Assembly: GCA_030039695.1 (NCBI GenBank)
Contig: JASHVB010000454.1
Coordinates: forward strand, 1 to 5,745
Source: Acetobacteraceae bacterium
GTDB taxonomy: Bacteria; Pseudomonadota; Alphaproteobacteria; Acetobacterales; Acetobacteraceae
Direction: 5' to 3'
Length of the DNA: 5,745 nt
Part shown: positions 1 to 5,745 of the stretch, in pieces
Layout: every line of letters starts with the position of its first letter
Position numbering within the stretch: position 1 is the stretch's first letter
The notes under the pieces: generated by a model
Database searches by the model: none
What the model was told of the DNA's origin: nothing
Seen by the model: the letters and a program-made list of their open reading frames with translations, nothing else
Translations under genes and position numbers: made by a program

Positions 1-323
1 ATGCCGGGCGAGCGCAGGGCCGACCATAACCCCACGGCCAGCCCCATGCCGATGCCGAACACGGTGCCGGCGGTCCAGCCGATCGCCAACCGGAACAATG
101 ACGCCGATAGATGCTTCCAAAGTTCACCGCTGATCGTGAGAGCCCACAGCGCCGCAGCGACGTTGATCGGCGCCGGCAGAAACAGGGTGGGGATCAGGCC
201 GGCAGAGCATCCCAGTTGCCACAAGGCGACCAGCCCAATCAGCGTTGCCGCGGCGGCCAGGAAACTGTCGGTCGGCGCGAAGCCGCCGCCGCGAAATGGT
301 ACGTTTCCCTCAATGCGGCGCAT
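1..323 (-). CDS. Partial ABC importer permease, SsuC/TauC-like (N-terminal 107 residues)
   Basis: Inner-membrane permease of the nitrate/sulfonate/taurine importer whose binding protein and ATPase are the two genes before it. I read it by hand: an open frame from ATG at 323-321 to the left edge with no stop, so the C-terminal part is outside the window. It begins MRRIEGNVPF. A hydrophobic segment at about residues 21-40 is followed by the family-typical stretch LIPTLFLPAP (43-52), SGELWKHLSASLFRL (65-79) and a second membrane segment, about 80-100, rich in glycine. This pattern is characteristic of the SsuC/TauC/NrtB branch of BPD_transp_1 permeases; the cytoplasmic EAA loop is not yet reached. 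The start overlaps the end of the ATPase gene by 14 bases, and GGGAG lies 7 bases upstream, so it is probably translationally coupled. Full-length relatives have about 250-280 residues. The family call is secure; the substrate is unknown. Confidence 0.9.
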   Translation of the reverse strand, partial: MRRIEGNVPFRGGGFAPTDSFLAAAATLIGLVALWQLGCSAGLIPTLFLPAPINVAAALWALTISGELWKHLSASLFRLAIGWTAGTVFGIGMGLAVGLWSALRSPG

Positions 324-1092
324 GTTCCATCTCCCGTTCGGCCGCCGCGGCATCGTCACGGATCAGCCGCCAGAGCGACGCTTCAACATTCACCAAATCC
401 GCATCGGTCGTGGAACGGCCGTTCAAGGGGCGATCGATGCGAAACACATCGCGGATGCGGCCAGGACGGCGTGACAGCACGACGATCTGCTGGCCCAGCC
501 GCACCGCCTCGGCGAGGTTGTGCGTGACGTAGATCGTGGTGGTGCGCGCACGTTCGATCAGCGTAGCGAATTCGTCCAGCAGCAGGTCGCGGGTCTGCGC
601 ATCGAGCGCCGACAGCGGCTCGTCCATAAGCAGGCATGCCGGCCGCGCGGCGAGCGCCCGCGCGATGCCAAGGCGCTGGCGCATACCGCCGGACAACTGT
701 CGCGGCCAAGCCTTGGCAAAGTCCGTCAGACCAGTCAGCGCAAGCACTTCGGCAACGCGAGCGTCCCGATCAGTACGCGACAGATGGCCTTCCAGCACCA
801 GTGACACGTTGCCGGCAACGCTGCGCCAGGGCAGTAACGCGAAGTCCTGGAAGACATAGGTGAGAGGGTTCAGACAGTCGTCCGGTACCTCGCCTTCAAC
901 CCGCACACTGCCGGCGGTGGGCGACAGCATGCCGCCCAGGATGCCGAGCAAAGTCGATTTGCCGCATCCGGAAGGGCCGACCAGCACTGTGACCTCGCCA
1001 GGTTCCGCGGTGAGGTCGATGCCTTCCAGCACGGACAATTCGCGATACGCGTGGCAGACGCCGCGCAGTGCCAGGCGGAGGCCGTTGCTCAT
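310..1092 (-). CDS. ABC importer ATPase, SsuB/TauB/NrtD-like
   Basis: A 260-residue cytoplasmic ATPase that would power the importer formed with the adjacent binding protein and permease. All nucleotide-binding motifs are present: Walker A GPSGCGKST (39-47), Q-loop in FQDFALLPW (Q82), signature LSGGMRQR (133-140), Walker B CLLMDEP (153-159, with D157 and catalytic E158), D-loop SALD (161-164) and switch histidine H191 in YVTHNLAEA. The LLPW after the Q-loop and the LSGGMRQR signature are typical of the nitrate/sulfonate/taurine branch, as is the length. The ATG at 1092-1090 overlaps the TGA of the binding-protein gene (ATGA). No good Shine-Dalgarno sequence is visible, so translation is probably coupled. 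The last 14 bases overlap the permease gene. It appears intact; the substrate is not determinable. Confidence 0.95.
   Translation of the reverse strand: MSNGLRLALRGVCHAYRELSVLEGIDLTAEPGEVTVLVGPSGCGKSTLLGILGGMLSPTAGSVRVEGEVPDDCLNPLTYVFQDFALLPWRSVAGNVSLVLEGHLSRTDRDARVAEVLALTGLTDFAKAWPRQLSGGMRQRLGIARALAARPACLLMDEPLSALDAQTRDLLLDEFATLIERARTTTIYVTHNLAEAVRLGQQIVVLSRRPGRIRDVFRIDRPLNGRSTTDADLVNVEASLWRLIRDDAAAAEREMEHAPH
331..335 (-). promoter_or_regulatory. Ribosome binding site of the SsuC-like permease
   Basis: GGGAG on the minus strand, 7 bases before the ATG at 323. It lies inside the 3' end of the ATPase gene. It favours 323 as the start over the nearby ATG at 330, which is in the ATPase frame and is its own codon for Met255. 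Confidence 0.6.
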
Positions 1093-2120
1093 CGGGTGGG
1101 CAGGAAACGGGTATCCATCAGCGCCGCTGCGTCCTCGTCGCCCTGCACCAAGCCTTGCGCCTCGAACCAGCGCAGTTGCCGGGTGATGTCGGCCACGTCC
1201 AACGCGCCGCCCGCATCGTAATAGCCGACGCCAGCCAGGATCTTTTCACGCGCACGCGGGTCGCCGGTGAACACATATTTCGTAATCAGCGGCAGCGCCG
1301 CCTCGGTGTTGGGCCCGATGATTGGCATGCCTTGCGCGTCCAGGCGTAGGAACGCCTCACGATAATCGGTTACGCCCATCTGGTAGGCACGGCAGAAACG
1401 ATGCAGCGCATCGGCGTGTTGCGCAATCATCTTCGGCGTGGTGAACACAGCGGTGATCTGATATGGCACGATGTTGCCGATCCAGCCGATGATGTGGACT
1501 TTTCCGGCTGCCGCTGTGGGTTTGGCCTGCGACGCGATGGCGATGGTCGCGTCCACCTGCCCGGTTTCCACCGCGGCGAGCATGTTCGGCAGCTGCTGCA
1601 CCGGACGCAGCGAGACGGTCTTGGGGTCGAACTTCTCCACCTCAGCGATACGGCCGAGCATGTAATGGAACGACGAGCCGTACTGAGTGATGGCAAAGCT
1701 ATGGCCGGCGAGTTTGGCCGGCGAGGTCAGCCCGGCCTTGAATGCCGCATCGGAAACGATGATGGCGGAGCCTTCGTAGCCTTTCTCTTCATGCATGGCG
1801 CCGCCGATGACTGTTAGAGTGCCTTTCTCTGCCAGGTTGAAAAAGCCACCGGTCAGCGCGGTGACGCCGACGTCGATGTCGCCTGCCACCGCTGCCGCGG
1901 CAATCGGCTGGGCTGCCTGAAAAAAACGAAATGTCAGGTCAATGCCGCTTTCGGCGAAATAGCCACGTTCCTTGGCGATGTAGAACGGAGCGGGGGAGAG
2001 CGTGTGCAGCAGCCCGAGGCTCAGCGGCTGCAACGTTGCCGCGCGCGTGCGCAATCCGGCCAAGCCTGCTGCAAGCAGGCCGAGAGACGCGCGGCGCGTG
2101 AAGGCGACGGTCGAGGTCAT
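1089..2120 (-). CDS. ABC importer substrate-binding protein, NMT1/THI5-like (SsuA/TauA family)
   Basis: A 343-residue periplasmic binding protein of the family that takes nitrate, sulfonates, taurine or thiamine-pyrimidine precursors. The N-terminus MTSTVAFTRRASLGLLAAGL has a twin-arginine-like motif (TRRASLG, 8-14) and a short hydrophobic core, then a possible AxA-type cleavage near TRAA (25-28). The mature part starts with the family pattern LSLGLLHTLSPAPFYIAKERGYF (33-55), followed by GIDLTF (59-64) and AVAGDIDVGV (77-86), where the ligand pocket is normally built. I chose ATG 2120 because GGAAA lies 6 bases upstream and the signal peptide starts there; the in-frame TTG at 2177 would add a charged, non-signal extension. 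It lies 64 bases after livF and overlaps the ATPase gene by 4 bases. No lipobox cysteine is seen. The exact ligand is unknown. Confidence 0.92.
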   Translation of the reverse strand: MTSTVAFTRRASLGLLAAGLAGLRTRAATLQPLSLGLLHTLSPAPFYIAKERGYFAESGIDLTFRFFQAAQPIAAAAVAGDIDVGVTALTGGFFNLAEKGTLTVIGGAMHEEKGYEGSAIIVSDAAFKAGLTSPAKLAGHSFAITQYGSSFHYMLGRIAEVEKFDPKTVSLRPVQQLPNMLAAVETGQVDATIAIASQAKPTAAAGKVHIIGWIGNIVPYQITAVFTTPKMIAQHADALHRFCRAYQMGVTDYREAFLRLDAQGMPIIGPNTEAALPLITKYVFTGDPRAREKILAGVGYYDAGGALDVADITRQLRWFEAQGLVQGDEDAAALMDTRFLPTR

Positions 2121-2184
2121 GCGAGGTTTCCGGTTAACAGGCGGTGCGGTATGGCACCAGCTGAACCGCGATGACAACAGGCTG
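2121..2184 (-). other. 64-base spacer between livF and the second importer
   Basis: This gap separates the two transporter gene sets. A weak promoter-like pair is present on the minus strand: TTGTCA (2177-2172) and CATACC (2153-2148), 18 bases apart, matching the sigma-70 consensus at 5 of 6 and 3 of 6 positions. A short 5-bp inverted repeat, ggtgc (2143-2147) with gcacc (2154-2158), overlaps the would-be -10 region. GGAAA at 2131-2127 is a plausible ribosome binding site for the binding-protein gene. No run of T follows any hairpin, so I see no intrinsic terminator. Whether transcription reads through or restarts here cannot be decided from sequence. Confidence 0.3.
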
Positions 2185-2916
2185 CTATACGATCGGCTGC
2201 GCGACCTGCATCTCGCCGAGATAAGCCTCGCGGATCAGCGGATTCTGCCGCAGCTCCGACGCTGTTCCCGACAGCACGACCTGTCCCGTCTGCAGCACGT
2301 ATGCCCGATGCGCGATGGATAGCGCCATGTTGGCATTTTGCTCGACCATGAAGATGGTCGTGCCCTGCCTGTTGATCTCCTGGATGATGTCGAACGTTTG
2401 CTCGACATACAGCGGCGACAGGCCCATCGACGGCTCGTCCATGCACAGCAACCGCGGCCGTGCCATTAGCGCGCGCCCCATCGCCACCATTTGTTGCTCA
2501 CCGCCCGACAGCGTGCCGGCGATCTGATTGCGCCGTTCCTTAACGCGAGGAAACAAAGTGTAGACGCGTTCCAGATCCTGGTCGAATTCAGGGCCGTGCT
2601 TGCGCAGGTAGGCACCCATTTCCAGGTTCTCGAACACTGTCATGCGGGGGAAAAGGCGACGGGCCTCTAGCACGGGAGCGATGCCACGACGCACGCGTTC
2701 GGCGGTGGGCAGACGTTCGATTGGCTGGCCGTCGTAGATCACCTGGCCGCGCGTGGGGCGCACGACGCCCATGATGGTCTTCATCGTGGTGGACTTGCCG
2801 CAGGCGTTGCCGCCGAGCAGGGCGATGATTTCACCGTCGTCGATTTCGTAGTTCACATCCTTCAGGACGTGAAGGTCACCATAGTGGGTGTCGATATGGC
2901 GGAATTCCAAAAGCAC
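2185..2916 (-). CDS. livF: Branched-chain amino acid ABC importer ATPase LivF
   Basis: A 243-residue ATPase, one of the two that drive the Liv-type (HAAT) importer with LivG. Motifs in order: Walker A GGNACGKST (35-43), Q-loop region PVLEARRLFPRMTVFENL (81-98, with E84 where other ABC proteins have Q, as is usual in LivF), signature LSGGEQQ (136-142), Walker B LLCMDEP (156-162, with D160 and E161) and VEQNANMAL (191-199), where Q193 replaces the switch histidine, again a LivF trait. EQQMVAMGRALM and MGLSP are typical of LivF. The P-loop has Ala at the position usually held by Gly in GxNGxGK, but the essential GxxxxGKS pattern is kept. The start is GTG at 2916-2914, supported by GAGGTGA immediately upstream; no ATG precedes the conserved LEFRHIDTHYG. 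It follows livMG after 145 structured bases. Confidence 0.95.
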   Translation of the reverse strand: MLLEFRHIDTHYGDLHVLKDVNYEIDDGEIIALLGGNACGKSTTMKTIMGVVRPTRGQVIYDGQPIERLPTAERVRRGIAPVLEARRLFPRMTVFENLEMGAYLRKHGPEFDQDLERVYTLFPRVKERRNQIAGTLSGGEQQMVAMGRALMARPRLLCMDEPSMGLSPLYVEQTFDIIQEINRQGTTIFMVEQNANMALSIAHRAYVLQTGQVVLSGTASELRQNPLIREAYLGEMQVAQPIV

Positions 2917-3061
2917 TGGTCACCTCGCCCACGAGGCGAGAGGGGACCGCGCGCAAAGCGCGGCGGCTGACGGGCACAACGCGCGAAACGTCCTCACGTT
3001 GCCCGCGTCGCCTTCGACGCTCCGCGTCTTGACCTCTGCCACGCAGCGAGAGGACCGCACT
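2917..3061 (-). repeat. Structured intergenic region with two copies of a hairpin repeat
   Basis: This 145-base livMG-livF spacer has no ORF of its own and is dense in inverted repeats. On the plus strand: ctcgcc/ggcgag (2924-2929/2935-2940); ccgcgc/gcgcgg (2947-2952/2958-2963); cgggcacaacg with cgttgcccg (2971-2981/2997-3005, 9 pairs with a 2-base bulge); gcgtcg/cgacgc around a 4-base loop (3005-3010/3015-3020); cctct/agagg (3033-3037/3049-3053). The stretches 2923-2950 and 3033-3058 are diverged direct repeats that share the framework cctc..cc.acg..gcgagagg..accgc. No T-run follows, so a rho-independent terminator is unlikely. It could be a dispersed extragenic palindromic element or an mRNA structure that sets livF expression relative to livMG. 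I do not recognise a named repeat family. Confidence 0.6.
2920..2926 (-). promoter_or_regulatory. Strong ribosome binding site that fixes the GTG start of livF
   Basis: GAGGTGA on the minus strand matches seven bases of the 16S anti-Shine-Dalgarno complement and ends 3 bases before GTG (6 bases from the GAGG core). Its GAG half (2924-2926) is also one arm of a 6-bp hairpin (2924-2929 with 2935-2940), so the site could be partly masked in the mRNA. Confidence 0.65.
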
Positions 3062-5095
3062 CTACGCGACATGCGCTACCCCCGCGGCAGCCGCCTGTGC
3101 GTTGCGTCCCAGGTAAGCCCGCAGTACTTCGTCGTTCTGTCGCACTTCGGCGGGCGTGCCGTGCGCGATCACTTCCCCATGGTCCAGCACATAGACCGTG
3201 TCCGCCAGCGTCGTCACCACATCGAGCTTGTGCTCGATCAGCAGCACCGTTAGCCCCAGCGCATTCAAGCTCTTGATTTGCTCCGCCAGTTCGAGCGTCT
3301 CCGCCGGATTCATGCCCGCCGTCGGTTCATCCAGCAGCAATATGCGCGGCCGCGACGCCAGTGCGCGTGCGATCTCGATGCGGCGGCGATTGGCGTACGA
3401 GAGACCGCTGACCATCTGCCCTATGCGTGGCGTCAGCCGATTGCCAAAGATGGAAAAGATCTCCATCGCCCACTCGCGCGCCGCCTGCTCTTCCGCGCGC
3501 GTACCGGGCGGCTGGATGATCGCGCCGAGCACGCCCGTGGTCAGTCGCGCGTGCTGGCCGATCAGCGCGTTCTCCATCACCGTCAGGTTGGGAAATAGCC
3601 GCAGATTCTGGAATGTGCGTGCCACGCCCTTCGCCAGGATCTGGTGCGGCGCCAAATGCATGATCTCTTCGCCATGGAAGCGGATGGACCCGCTGTCCGC
3701 CTCCACCAGTCCCGTGATGACGTTGAACAGCGTAGACTTGCCTGAGCCGTTAGGTCCGATCACTGCGACCACGCCGCCGTTCGGCACGGTGATGTCGACA
3801 TTGTTCAAGGCGGTCAGGCCGCCGAAACGCACGGTCACGCTGCTGATCTCGAGCGCTGTGGCGCCGGTCCTTACGTCGCCGCCGAGGCCTTGCAGCTTCA
3901 GATCGGTGAAGCCGCCGCGCCGCACTTCTGCGTGCTGCTGATCGAAGGTCAGCGCCACCTGCGGGCGCGTCGCCGGGATCAACCCTTGACGTCGGAACAA
4001 CATCATGCCGACTAGGATCAAGCCGAAGATTAGTTCGATCGATGGCACCAGATCGACCCGCTCGAGCCAGCGATTGCCGATCAACTGGCCGAATGCGTTC
4101 AGCCAGCTGGTCAGATCCTCGAGCCACCACGACTGCAGCAGTTGTAGGATGAACGCGCCCAGCACTACGCCCCAGACGCTGCCGATACCGCCGAACACGA
4201 TCATCACCAGGATCATGACGGATACCGGAAAGCCGAACATTTCCGGCGTCGCGGTCTGCAGCTTGGCGACATAAAACACACCGGTCATGCCGCCAAACGC
4301 CGCGCCGATGGCGAACGCCAGCAGCTTGAACTTGGTGCGATCGACGCCCATGGCGGCGGCCGCGATCTCATCCTCGCGGATCGCCATCCAGGCGCGGCCG
4401 ATGCGTGAATCACGTAATCGGATGGAGACGAAGATCAGCAACGCCACGAGGCACATCGCGACGTAGTAGTACGGTGTCGAATCGACACCGAAGCTCCAAC
4501 CGAACAACCGCGGGGCAGCGACGCCGTTCAAGCCGGCGGCACCATTGGTCAGCGATGCCCAGTTACGCACGACGATCGGCACGATCTCGCCGAAGCCCAG
4601 CGTGACGATCGCCAGGTAGTCGCCTTTCAGGCGCAGTGTGGGAAAGCCGAACAATACGCCCCAACACGCGGCGAACACCGCGGCGAATGGCAGCGCCAGC
4701 CAGAACGACAGGGTGAAATGCAGCACGCTGCCTGAGCCAGCCTCTGCCGCCATCTTCGACACGAGGCCGACCAGGCGGAACGGCTCCCAGACCGGGCCCC
4801 ACTCCGGCTGCACCTGAAACGAGGTGAGGACGCCGTAAGTATAAGCGCCGATGGCGAAGAAAGCGGCATACCCGAGGTCGAGCAGACCGGCGAAGCCGAC
4901 GACGATGTTCAACCCTAGCGCCAACACGGCGTAGGCCGCGGCATTCGCCATGCTGTCGATGTCGGCATCGTTGTTGTGCAGGATTGGAAACAGCAGGGCG
5001 GCCACGATCAGGATCGCAAGGCCAAGTTGCCGGCGTCGCGCTTCAGGTATCCAGGATATCGATCGCGACAGTGCCGTGCTCACGGTGGTGCTCAT
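3062..5095 (-). CDS. livM-livG: LivM-LivG fusion: branched-chain amino acid ABC importer permease and ATPase
   Basis: One uninterrupted 677-residue frame carrying two subunits that are usually separate. Residues 1-370 form the inner-membrane permease LivM, with about eight to nine hydrophobic segments, the motif GLNIVVGFAGLLDLGYAAFF (61-80), LRLKGDYLAIVTLGFGEIV (154-172), the cytoplasmic coupling loop RIGRAWMAIREDEIAAAAMG (231-250) and GGIGSVWGVVLGA (302-314). A hydrophilic linker at about 372-412 contains no Met. Residues 413-677 form the ATPase LivG: Walker A GPNGSGKST (447-455), Q496 in TFQNLRLF, signature LSYANR (565-570), Walker B ILLLDEP (585-591, with D589 and E590) and H622. The start is ATG 5095, 7 bases after the livH stop, with a weak AGG at 5104-5102. 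An in-frame TTG at 5167 would only add sequence antiparallel in character to LivM and overlap livH. Fusions of this type are known in the HAAT family, so this is probably genuine. Confidence in the two domains is very high. Confidence 0.95.
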   Translation of the reverse strand: MSTTVSTALSRSISWIPEARRRQLGLAILIVAALLFPILHNNDADIDSMANAAAYAVLALGLNIVVGFAGLLDLGYAAFFAIGAYTYGVLTSFQVQPEWGPVWEPFRLVGLVSKMAAEAGSGSVLHFTLSFWLALPFAAVFAACWGVLFGFPTLRLKGDYLAIVTLGFGEIVPIVVRNWASLTNGAAGLNGVAAPRLFGWSFGVDSTPYYYVAMCLVALLIFVSIRLRDSRIGRAWMAIREDEIAAAAMGVDRTKFKLLAFAIGAAFGGMTGVFYVAKLQTATPEMFGFPVSVMILVMIVFGGIGSVWGVVLGAFILQLLQSWWLEDLTSWLNAFGQLIGNRWLERVDLVPSIELIFGLILVGMMLFRRQGLIPATRPQVALTFDQQHAEVRRGGFTDLKLQGLGGDVRTGATALEISSVTVRFGGLTALNNVDITVPNGGVVAVIGPNGSGKSTLFNVITGLVEADSGSIRFHGEEIMHLAPHQILAKGVARTFQNLRLFPNLTVMENALIGQHARLTTGVLGAIIQPPGTRAEEQAAREWAMEIFSIFGNRLTPRIGQMVSGLSYANRRRIEIARALASRPRILLLDEPTAGMNPAETLELAEQIKSLNALGLTVLLIEHKLDVVTTLADTVYVLDHGEVIAHGTPAEVRQNDEVLRAYLGRNAQAAAAGVAHVA

Positions 5096-5102
5096 GCGGT
5101 GC

Positions 5103-5745
5103 CTAGGACTTGCTCGGGGCGAGGCGCCCGAACAAGCCGGCCGGCTTGAACACCAGCACCAGCACAAGGATGGAGAAGATGATCACGTCCGACCATTCGG
5201 TTGCGATGAACTGGCTGCCCAGAGCCTCGATCAGGCCGATCAGCAGGCCGCCGACCATGGCGCCAGGCACGTTGCCGATACCGCCCAACACCGCCGCGGT
5301 GAACGCACGCAGCCCGGCGGTGAACCCGATCAGGAAGCTCGTGAAATTGTAATAGAGGCCGAAGATCAGGCCGCCCGCTCCGGCCAGTGCGGAGCCGAGG
5401 AAGAATGCCATAACGATGACCTTGTCGACCTCGACACCCATCATGCGCGCAGCTTCCGCGTCCTGCGCCGTCGCACGCATCGCCTTGCCGAGCCGCGTCT
5501 TGTTGACGAACAGATGGAGCCCCACCATCAACACCAGCGAGATGCCCCAAATCAGCAGCTCGCGCAATTCGAGCACCGCACCGCCGATCGGCCAGGAGAT
5601 CCGCGGCATCGGGTTCGGGAAGTTGAACGAGCCGGCGCCCTCGGTCAGCAAAATGATGTTGAACAGGATGTAGGAGACGCCGATCGTCGTGATCATCCCG
5701 ACCGTGCCGGGGATGCCGCGCAACGGGCGCAGCGCCAGCCGTTCG
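5103..5745 (-). CDS. livH: Partial branched-chain amino acid ABC importer permease LivH (C-terminal 213 residues)
   Basis: Inner-membrane permease that pairs with LivM to form the Liv-type translocation channel. The frame is open to the right edge and begins ERLALRPLRGIPG, which corresponds to the conserved E-R-x-A-x-R-P-L-R segment inside LivH proteins. The true start is therefore upstream and outside the window, and the TTG at 5723 is not a start. Visible marks include MITTIGVSYILFN (17-29 of the visible part), the cytoplasmic loop LGKAMRATAQDAEAARMMGV (about 85-104) and the LivH hallmark GLRAFTAAVLGGIGNVPGAM with following hydrophobic helices. About 75-90 residues appear to be missing from the N-terminus given the usual 290-300. 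The TAG stop (5105-5103) is 7 bases from the livMG ATG, indicating one operon. It is intact in the visible part. Confidence 0.95.
   Translation of the reverse strand, partial: ERLALRPLRGIPGTVGMITTIGVSYILFNIILLTEGAGSFNFPNPMPRISWPIGGAVLELRELLIWGISLVLMVGLHLFVNKTRLGKAMRATAQDAEAARMMGVEVDKVIVMAFFLGSALAGAGGLIFGLYYNFTSFLIGFTAGLRAFTAAVLGGIGNVPGAMVGGLLIGLIEALGSQFIATEWSDVIIFSILVLVLVFKPAGLFGRLAPSKS

Noticed and set aside
1..474. A plus-strand ORF open from the left edge
   Set aside because: It is antisense to the permease start and the ATPase end, both of which have clear family motifs; its own translation is low-complexity and unrecognised.
2121..2177. N-terminal extension of the binding protein from TTG at 2177
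   Set aside because: It would put 19 residues with Cys, His and Pro ahead of the signal peptide; ATG 2120 has a plausible ribosome binding site and begins the signal directly.
2917..3061. Rho-independent terminator after livMG
   Set aside because: Several hairpins exist but none is followed by a T-run on the minus strand, and livF continues the same system.
2917..3061. CRISPR array or insertion sequence
   Set aside because: Only two diverged repeat units are present, with no regular spacers, transposase fragment or target-site duplication.
3198..3941. A 247-codon plus-strand ORF opposite the LivG half and linker
   Set aside because: It is rich in Ser, Arg and Pro, has no recognisable domain and lies entirely antisense to a strongly conserved ABC domain. 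Such shadows are expected in GC-rich genes.
5096..5167. N-terminal extension of the LivM-LivG fusion from TTG at 5167
   Set aside because: It would overlap the livH 3' end by 65 bases with Cys/Arg/Ser-rich sequence unlike LivM; ATG 5095 follows the livH stop by 7 bases.
5721..5723. TTG as the start of livH
   Set aside because: The frame continues upstream to the window edge with ERLALRPL, a conserved internal LivH segment, so the gene is cut by the window.

Overview
The window looks like ordinary chromosomal DNA from a GC-rich proteobacterium, most likely alpha- or betaproteobacterial. I infer this from high GC by eye, codon third positions dominated by G/C, and the style of the transporter proteins. 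I cannot name the genus. Every real gene lies on the minus strand, so the biological reading order runs from the right edge (5745) to the left edge (1). Long plus-strand ORFs are antisense shadows.

Right part (5745 to 2185) holds the inner-membrane core of a branched-chain amino acid / hydrophobic amino acid (HAAT, Liv-type) ABC importer. It contains the permease LivH (5' end outside the window), a single 677-residue polypeptide joining the second permease LivM to the ATPase LivG, and the second ATPase LivF. livH and livMG are 7 bases apart. livMG and livF are separated by 145 bases packed with inverted repeats and containing two related copies of a hairpin-bearing repeat. livF starts at GTG behind a strong Shine-Dalgarno sequence that partly overlaps the last hairpin. 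No Liv-type periplasmic binding protein (LivJ/LivK) is visible; it may lie beyond the right edge or elsewhere.

Left part (2120 to 1) holds a second ABC importer of the nitrate/sulfonate/taurine type (SsuABC/TauABC-like). It contains an NMT1/THI5-like substrate-binding protein with a twin-arginine-like signal, an ATPase whose ATG overlaps the upstream stop (ATGA), and the first 107 codons of the permease, which overlaps the ATPase gene by 14 bases and runs off the left edge. A 64-base gap separates this set from livF, so it could be one six-gene transcript or two adjacent operons.

Together the window is a tandem of two importers of different families, which suggests related substrates or one nutritional programme. 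The sequence does not reveal the substrates. I see no RNA genes, mobile elements, CRISPR arrays or convincing terminators, and no clearly new biological system. The points most worth a second look are the LivM-LivG fusion, the structured repeat-bearing spacer in front of livF, and the pairing of the two importers.
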